The translations under genes were made by a program, and so were the position numbers. Shown here in pieces: positions 57,116 through 64,000 of a stretch of 64,000 bases of DNA. Source of the stretch: Bugula neritina (Eukaryota > Bryozoa > Gymnolaemata > Cheilostomatida > Bugulidae); NCBI GenBank assembly GCA_964035545.1, contig OZ037771.1, forward strand, positions 1,612,001-1,676,000, written 5' to 3'. The notes beneath the pieces are model-generated. The model worked only from the letters and a program-made list of their open reading frames with translations. It was not told the DNA's origin and did not search any database. The number at the start of each line of letters is the position of its first letter. Position 1 is the stretch's first letter.

Positions 57116-60100
57116 ATGCTTACAGGAGATCTAACTTCTCTGGTTATATTCATACCATCTTCAGTTCTTGTAGCTCTCATTGGCTGGTATGTTTATTGGA
57201 AGAACACCAGAAATAAGATTCTCATAGACAATGTGCCAGGGTTCAAGGACTGGCCTTTGGTTGGGGACATTCTACACTTAGAGAGAGATCCTACAGGTAA
57301 AAGGATACGATTGTTATAGAGTGAATTAATTCATGGTAAAGTTTTGACTAGAATGCAGCTTAGATTTGATGATGAAATGTTGCATATTCAAGGTTTACTC
57401 TGACTATTAGCAGTGAGTATGAATTTACTACTAGATTTCCTTCAACAACTGCTAAAACTTGCTGATGTAAACAGATTCCACAAGATATTGAAGCTGAAGT
57501 TTCTAGAACTCCCACAGATAATGATATTCTCAGCAGAAGATATTGAAAAGCTACTCAGCAGTAAAGTGAATATAGACAAGTCTCCACAGTACAGTGTGGT
57601 ACACGGGTGGCTGGGGTTAGGGAAAACTTGCTAGTTACTAGTTTAAGGTCTTTAAGTACATTTAATGTCTGTTGAGTTGTTTGAAAGTTAAATATGCCTG
57701 CGTTGTTGGTAATGAAATAAGAAATTATAACTTGTAAACATTTATTCTATAATTCAATGTCAAAGTTAGAAAATATAATATAATACAATAAAATATGACA
57801 TATTATAATATAACATGATATAATGTAATAAAATGTAAATTTGCACAGAGTTATAATAAAAAATATTTTTAATCTGATCACTTACAAGAATTGCAGTTTG
57901 ATAATCTGCCTTTATTGACGATTAGAATCTTATAACCAAACGAGCCAATTAAATATAAATGTCCTTGTTTAGTCACTTGCTTAAAAGTCCTGTGATTAGC
58001 ATAACTCAATACAGACAACAATAAGAAGGCAGTTGGTTGTAAATTATTGTTAGATTTGCAACTAGAAAGGAAATAGATCGACTGGTGCTTTTTTGCAGTT
58101 CAGGAGCAAAGTGGAGAAGTAGACGAAAGATGATAACTCCAAGCTTCCATTTTTCTATCCTGAAGGAATATCTGGTATTGATTAATGAACATTCTAGAAA
58201 ACTGAGAGACAAGCTTCTTCTTGATGCATCCGACAACGGCCAATCATATGACATCTACGAAGATGTTACATTGAATACTCTTGATATAATATGCGGTAAG
58301 AGTAATTCTGATTGGTTGGCTGTCTGGCTGGCTGTTGGTAATAGAAAGAAGATGGTGATTTGCTAAAGCTAAAAAGCAGAAGTTGTCAAGTATTTCAATC
58401 AACTCCTGTTTAGAAACGTTTGTTAATTTGTAAAGCTAGTCTGCGTAAAACATTTGCCATGGTATATACCTCTGATTTGCGTTGACAGATACAGCTATGG
58501 GTGTGAACGTGAACGCACTAGCTGGAGGCCAGTCGGAGTATGTAGATGCGCTTCAGTTAATTAAAGACGAGACAATAGAAAGAGCGAAAAACCCTCTTAT
58601 CCTTCCCGATGTGACTTTCAACATGACTGCTGCTGGCAGACGAACTAACAGAGCTATCTCTTTGGCTCACAAGTTTACAATGCAGGTTGGATCCACACTC
58701 TTCTAGAATATTTTTGGTAGTAAGTAGTCTAAAAACCTTTAAACATTTGTGAAACCTTGTTTTTAAAGTCAACATTTTTGTTTTCTTCCAAGCAATGAAT
58801 AAACGTGTTCAAACTGGGTGTAAAATTAGAATCTGCATAAGAATTATTGGCATGTCATTTAATCAAAATTTGGCATGAAGTTGGCCAGCCTATTCAATTA
58901 TAGGTAACAGAAAGACAAACACATTTACTTGTAGGTGATCAAAGAGACAGGTAATAACAATTTACTTGTAGGTAATAACAATTTACTTGTAGGTAATAAC
59001 AATTTACTTGTAGGTAATAACAATTTACTTGTAGGTAATAACAGTTTACTTGTAGGTAATAACAATTTACTAGTAGGTAATAACGATTTACTTGTAGGTA
59101 ATAACAATTTACTTGTAGGTAATAACAATTTACTTGTGGGTAATAACGATTTACTTGTGGGTAATAACAATTTACTTGTAGGTAATAGGGGAAAGAAGAA
59201 AAGCTAAGCATAACAAAGAGAGTTCGGAACCAGCCAATGCAAAGCATAAACCATTCCTGGACCTTCTACTAGACTGTACAGATGAAGATGGACTTCCTTT
59301 AACTGACTCTGATATCAGAGAGGAAGTTGACACCTTTATGTTTGAGGTAGGAGTGTTGGCAGTAAGGGTATCAGCAGTGTTTGATAAAGTGTCAGCAGTG
59401 TTAGATAGAGTGTCAGTACAGTTAGTTAGAGCACCAATATGTTTAGTGAAGGTATCAGCATTCTTGTGAAAACTTGGTGCTAATAATATTTTCATGTCGT
59501 CAATATTTGCATATGCAAAGCCCTGCACAGAAGTTTAATTAGCTTAATAGCCTGAAAGTTTCCAATTGATTACAGGGACATGACACGACGTCAACAGCCA
59601 TTGGCTTTGCTATTCATCTCTTAGGTAGTCATGTGGAAATACAGAAAAAGTGTCAAGAAGAACTGGATGAGGTTTTGGGTATAACAAATAGTGTATTGTG
59701 ATAAATATCATTTAGGTTCTAAATAAAATAAGATACAATGCTACACAGGCACCTACAATGCTACACAGGCACCTACATAATGATAATGTAATGTATTATA
59801 TCATAATATTGTAATATATTATTATATCATATTATAATATATTACAGTAATGTAATATATCGTATAACAATATTATAATACATTGTACCATAATATTAAA
59901 ATGTATTCTATCCTATTTTTATCTACTCTTCAATCACATGCAGTTAGTTTGTATACATGTATTTATTATAATAACTGCATCACCAGTTTTTTAATGTTTC
60001 TTCTGTTTTAAAAACCAAAGACAATTTATTTCTCTTTTGTATCTGGGTACAAGCAGTTAAACTATTGAACCACTAAATAAGGTTTGCACTAACACAGCTA

Positions 60101-61401
60101 TTGTATTGATTCCACACTCTACAATGTGAATACAATTATTATGCTATTCTAATCCTACAGGAGATACATCTGATGGCCTTTCTGTTGCTGACCTATCAAA
60201 GATGACCTATTTAGAATGTTGCATAAAAGAGACTCTGAGACTATTTCCACCTGCAGCTTTCCTCGGCAGATCATTGGCTGAAGATACAGAACTGGGTGAG
60301 TCTTCAGATAAACACTATCTCATGACTCATCATTGTTCCCTGTGATGTAATTCTACTTTGATGATGTAATATGTTATTTACTCTGCGCTCGTATGTGCAC
60401 TGTTTTGTAGCCTTATAGTATTTTTCAAATTTGCTAAAAATGTAATAAAAATCAGCAACATCTACATGTAATTTTGATTATTTATATGTTTTAGTATACA
60501 AATGGGAATGTGCTAGCCATATACTATAAAATAAAGGTTTTCATCATAACTATATTATATATAAATTAAGATAACTGATGTATCTGTATTTGATATGCTC
60601 TATGCCTTTTGCAGCTGGATATACAATTCCTAAAGGTGTTTCTGTCTTAGCGTTTACTATGGGCTTACATCGGGATCCCAAAGTCTTCCCAAATCCTGAA
60701 AAATTTGACCCAGATAGATTCATGGCTAAGAACTGTGTTCAAAGGAATCCATTTTCCTATGTCCCCTTCAGCGCTGGACCAAGAAACTGCATAGGCAAGG
60801 GCTGTTGACAAATTTTATTCATACTGGATTCCATGTTGTCTGCAGTGTTTTTAGTCAGCTGCGTACACTTATTCACTTATTAGCACATAAGATGTTTTCC
60901 TAAAAATTTAAACTTGCTATGCAACTTTCGGTTGTAACATTTAGTAACATCACCAGCTGTGATTCTGCACGGGTAGCCAGAAGTGAAAAAATAAAATCTG
61001 ACTTGAAATTTGACACCACATGCTATTTTCTTGCTTTAATTATTTCTGCAGACTCTATTTTGTGTAATTACCTGACGGATGGTGTGAATTTCTTAGCTAT
61101 CAACAGCTAATATAATTTGGATTATAAATCACTTTAATTCAATAATTTTAGCCAAGTTTGGCTTCATTGGCTTATGGCTTTATGCTGTTAAAATTTAATA
61201 TCTTTCATAACTGTTGAGACTTGCCTGGTATTAATTTTAGGACAGAAGTTTGCTATGATGGAGATGAAAGTTCTACTTGCTATGATACTACACAATTTTA
61301 CCATAGTTTCCACACAGACCGAAAAGGAACTTAAAGTTCGCCCAGCCCTAGTCTTACAGCCTTCCAATGGAATATTAGTTAAACTTTACAAACGAGTTTA
61401 G
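57116..61401 (+). CDS. CYP4-like: Cytochrome P450, CYP4 type, complete, 10 exons
   Basis: Exons 57116-57296, 57414-57633, 58099-58295, 58489-58685, 58935-58950, 59189-59346, 59576-59678, 60161-60295, 60615-60794 and 61241-61401 give 515 aa in phase, the usual CYP4 length. N-terminal membrane anchor about 8-30 ([20 protein letters not shown]), then the proline-containing hinge [34 protein letters not shown] matches the CYP4 C-helix block. The I-helix oxygen-activation motif is E323-GHDTTS. The K-helix ExxR is E381-TLR; FDPDRF follows. The heme loop [10 protein letters not shown] has its thiolate at C460. Expected role: ER monooxygenase, in this clade often omega-hydroxylation of fatty acids or xenobiotics. 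Oddities: a 16-nt exon 5, intron 5 made of 21-bp repeats, and a GC donor after exon 9 (ATAG|GCAAGG). AATAAA occurs at 61433 and 61441. Confidence 0.95.
58951..59188 (+). repeat. Eleven 21-bp repeats forming CYP4 intron 5
   Basis: Units begin at 58951 and every 21 bp to 59161, with a 7-bp tail ending at the exon 6 acceptor (59187-59188). Each unit starts gtaataac and most end cttgtag, so each junction reads '..TTGTAG|GTAATAAC', an acceptor and a donor at once. The acceptor of exon 5 (58931-58934) has the same 'tttacttgtag'. Variation is limited to single bases (cagttt, cgattt, ctagtag, ttgtggg). Confidence 0.93.
59740..59900. repeat. Short duplication and AT-rich 'taatatatta' repeats
   Basis: A near-perfect 19-bp direct duplication ('acaatgctacacaggcacct') is followed by degenerate 'ataatattataatatatta' repeats in CYP4 intron 7. 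Similar AT repeats occur at about 57770-57835 in intron 2. Confidence 0.65.
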
Positions 61402-61760
61402 GAGAAATTTTTTATTCATTCTTATGTTTGTAAATAAACTAATAAAATATTTTTTGCAATTTTTATTCAACATTATTAAAACAGTTATAAAAATATTTCA
61501 CAGCACAAAAAATATTTATGATTAATAGTTATAAGTTGACCTCCACGCATCCTGGACCACGGTGACTAGGTGAGAAAGGTGAGAAAGTTATAATTGTTAA
61601 TGGCACATGTACATGTATAAAAAATTGTAATTATAACTTATTTTATAGTTTTGTACTAATATATTTCTATTTATTTATAATAATATTTACTTTTATAGTT
61701 TGCATCACAAAGCTTTGATTGTGTAAGCAGATTGTCTCTGTTCTCTGCATAGACTGAAAA

Positions 61761-63698
61761 TCATCCCTGATCAGCAATGTGGTAATCATACACGTTGTTA
61801 GATATGGTGTCCACTGCCAACCCTGCACAATCCACTGAAGTATAAAATCGAAACTCCGAATCAGTTGTTAGTGGGGAATCCCCTGAATCAGTGACGTCAT
61901 TCAGTTGGCAGACACGTGTGACGTCGTTGTAGTTGACTGAGAGACAGAACTCTGTCTGTATACACAGCTGGAGACATCTACCAGAACTGGAGATCAAGTA
62001 CATTTCCTGTACATGATTCTCTAACTTAACACCAGCACGTAGACAGAACTTCATTTGCTGCTTTGAAGGTTGAAACGTCTTTTGGAAAGGTGCCAGCTCA
62101 TGGTCTGATGAAAACATAAAAACAAACATTTAAAATATTTTTAGTATAAGATCAATTTTGTCTATTCTTTATAAATGTAAATACATACATTTTTTGTTTG
62201 TTTCATAACAAGATTGTTAAAATATTGAGTCAAAATTAAATAAGTAATTCTGCATGATTAGCATGTTAAACATGCTCCATCTGATTTTTGCAATCAAAAA
62301 TTTCGGTCCAATTGTACAAGTTAAAATATGTTATATGTACACCTATGAAAAGTAAGTCTAAAGACTCAACAAACGCAATTATAAGCTTTTTTGTTAATTT
62401 TGTTAATATTTGCTCAATATTCGTGAAATAGAATATTATATCAAGGAAATCCTTAAAAATCTTCACTCACTTGAAACTTTTTTGTTGATAAAAAGCTTAA
62501 AATAGACCTAATTTCCTCAAAGCATAAAATATCTCTTCACCAAAAGAACAAATTTCATGATACATAATAACAAAAGAGTGCTATGTGTGTCTAGCACAAC
62601 GTTAAATACGTATGCCATTAATTAATGCTTTTCTTATGCCTCATTTAACCTTCCATAGAGCATAACTATTTTCACAGTTTAAAAACACTATGTTCATTAA
62701 CATCAGCTGTCTCAGCTTGATGGAAAATAGCAATGCAACTGCATTAAATGTTTGTAACTAACTTAACCATCGCGTAGCACACTTTGCTAATACTATTGTA
62801 GCTGCACCATACCTTGGCATGGAAAGTTTTCCTGAAGTAACAAATACTCTCCTGCAAATCTCAGGAAGTTTGCGTTAACAATATTTCCTTGATCTCTACA
62901 GCCAAGGTCCTGAATCTCTGTGTAACTCATTGCCCAGTCCCAGATGTTGACCCACGCTATTTTACCGGAGATTGCTTGTTCACTCTTAAGGTCACCCCCT
63001 AAAATAGAGTCTACACAACTATTGCAACTTCCAAGAGGATCGCTAGAAGCAGCCCTGAGTTGAGGGTGACTGCATCACTACAGTATCTGTACACACATCT
63101 ATGTCTAAACTCTCAACTCTAAACTGAGACCCCTGAACCATTGTACTCAGTCACTTTCAAGCCAGTGCTGTTTCAATTGATTTTTAACTTCCATCGAAAG
63201 TTATTGGATTTCACCGTTTCTAAGCAGTTATGTGCTAACTTATTGGTTTCCTCAGTCATCCAATTATCTAGTAGCTTACAATATTACCAGGAAGTTCGTT
63301 GCTAAATCAATACCAAAACAAATGATATTCATTTTGTGGCTTCATCATTACTACATTTATGAAGTGACAAACCTCAACTTGCTGTAGACACTGAATCACA
63401 CATACAGCTGGGTCCAGAAAAATAATAAAATATGTCAGTTCATGTCGACAATACACACCTTAATTCTATAGTTTTATTATATAAAAGCAAACATATTGTT
63501 TAATTAGGAAAGACATTTAACAACAAAGAAATGCTGAAAGGAATTTAAACTAAAAGATGCTTTACTTGAAAGTTACCCACCATAACTGTCTTGGTCATTT
63601 AGGAAGATGATCGTTCCACCCAGTCTTACTGTGGATGTAGGATAACTCGCCTTAGCTTTAGTTTCAAGAACCCCATACTCCGTCTCATCTGTGAACCA
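61761..63698 (-). CDS. Pentraxin-domain plus PAN/apple-domain protein, 3' part (three exons)
   Basis: Exons 63698-63581, 62998-62813 and 62104-61761 join in phase. The upstream exons lie right of the window. The first two encode the end of a pentraxin/LamG-type jelly roll: RLGGTIIFLNDQDSYGGDL, like the (L)G.EQDSYGG.. calcium-site block of pentraxins, then KIAWVNIWDWAMSYTEIQDL and GNIVNANFLRF. The last exon has a PAN/apple-like cysteine pattern (C-L-Q-L-C....FC-L-S-V-NYNDVTRVC-Q-L) and ends ...YDYHIADQG then TGA. No transmembrane segment is visible, so a secreted or matrix lectin-like protein is likely, but the N-terminus is unseen. Convergent with CYP4, 360 bp apart. Poly(A) candidates (plus-strand tttatt) lie at 61670-61675 and 61462-61467. 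Confidence 0.85.
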
Positions 63699-64000
63699 CT
63701 AGATAATCAGAATGACAAAATAAATAGCAGAACTTAGGCTATGGGTAGATTTTTGCACTTCTTATCGAGTATTGGCATGAGTTGCTGAAAATTAGTGATA
63801 CAACCAGCAAACACCGCTTAGCTCTGCAAACACTTATTCAACCCTGTGGTGTTCAATATGGGCTATAAGCAAAATATTGAAGTAAGGTAAACTAGTATTT
63901 ATCTAAGTACATTATTTCTACATATAAGTATACCATACTTATTTTATATAAACATACGATGTCATGGCAACAAATATTTGCTCTTTTAAATATTATGTTT
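63699..64000. other. Intron at right edge
   Basis: Upstream intron of the pentraxin/PAN gene. No exon was recognised in these 300 bases. Confidence 0.5.

Noticed and set aside
58935-59207. Continuous 90-codon frame [13 protein letters not shown]... read through the CYP4 21-bp array
   Set aside because: It ends in a stop right after the array and is out of frame with exon 6; splicing from 58950 to 59189 restores the CYP4 frame and usual length.

Overview
The window is nuclear DNA from a multicellular animal and almost certainly an invertebrate. It is AT-rich (about two thirds A+T by eye), genes are split by many short GT-AG introns, dinucleotide arrays are long, and the proteins are metazoan families (MARC, FAM114A, ZMAT2, SUSD2-like, Mab-21/cGAS-like, CYP4, pentraxin/PAN). 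I cannot fix the phylum. No rRNA, tRNA, CRISPR, virus or transposon open reading frame was recognised. Gene models were built by hand from splice sites, reading phase and family motifs. Every full model closes to a whole number of codons with no internal stop.

Layout. At 455-1114 (+) are the last two exons of a MARC-like (MOSC-domain) gene, followed by a complete tandem paralogue at 3028-5386 (+, 335 aa). FAM114A lies at 6044-11573 (-, 754 aa). It faces MARC tail to tail, and it faces ZMAT2 (12638-16237, +, 206 aa, spliceosomal) head to head. About 17.7 kb without a convincing coding exon follows, carrying large TG, CA and CT arrays. It ends at a five-finger C2H2 transcription factor (34026-38349, +, 534 aa), so it is probably that gene's upstream regulatory region and 5' introns. 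An orphan coding exon with three KSYRVAVD motifs sits at 40308-40614 (-). A 21-exon SUSD2-like membrane protein (NIDO, IPT-like, AMOP, VWD, sushi, TM) fills 41773-56175 (-, 1070 aa). Its 4.5-kb intron 12 holds, on the other strand, a Mab-21/cGAS-like nucleotidyltransferase gene (47092-49157, +). A CYP4-type cytochrome P450 occupies 57116-61401 (+, 515 aa). The 3' part of a secreted-type pentraxin + PAN gene runs off the right edge (61761-63698, -).

The genes are functionally unrelated neighbours: molybdenum enzyme, Golgi/vesicle-associated protein, splicing factor, transcription factor, cell-surface adhesion protein, putative innate sensor and monooxygenase. The most unusual shared property is structural. 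In at least five introns of four genes, tandem duplications span or abut a splice site, so that donor or acceptor sequences are themselves repeated. The extreme case is CYP4 intron 5, which consists almost wholly of eleven 21-bp units whose junctions resemble both an acceptor and a donor and whose retention would keep the reading frame.
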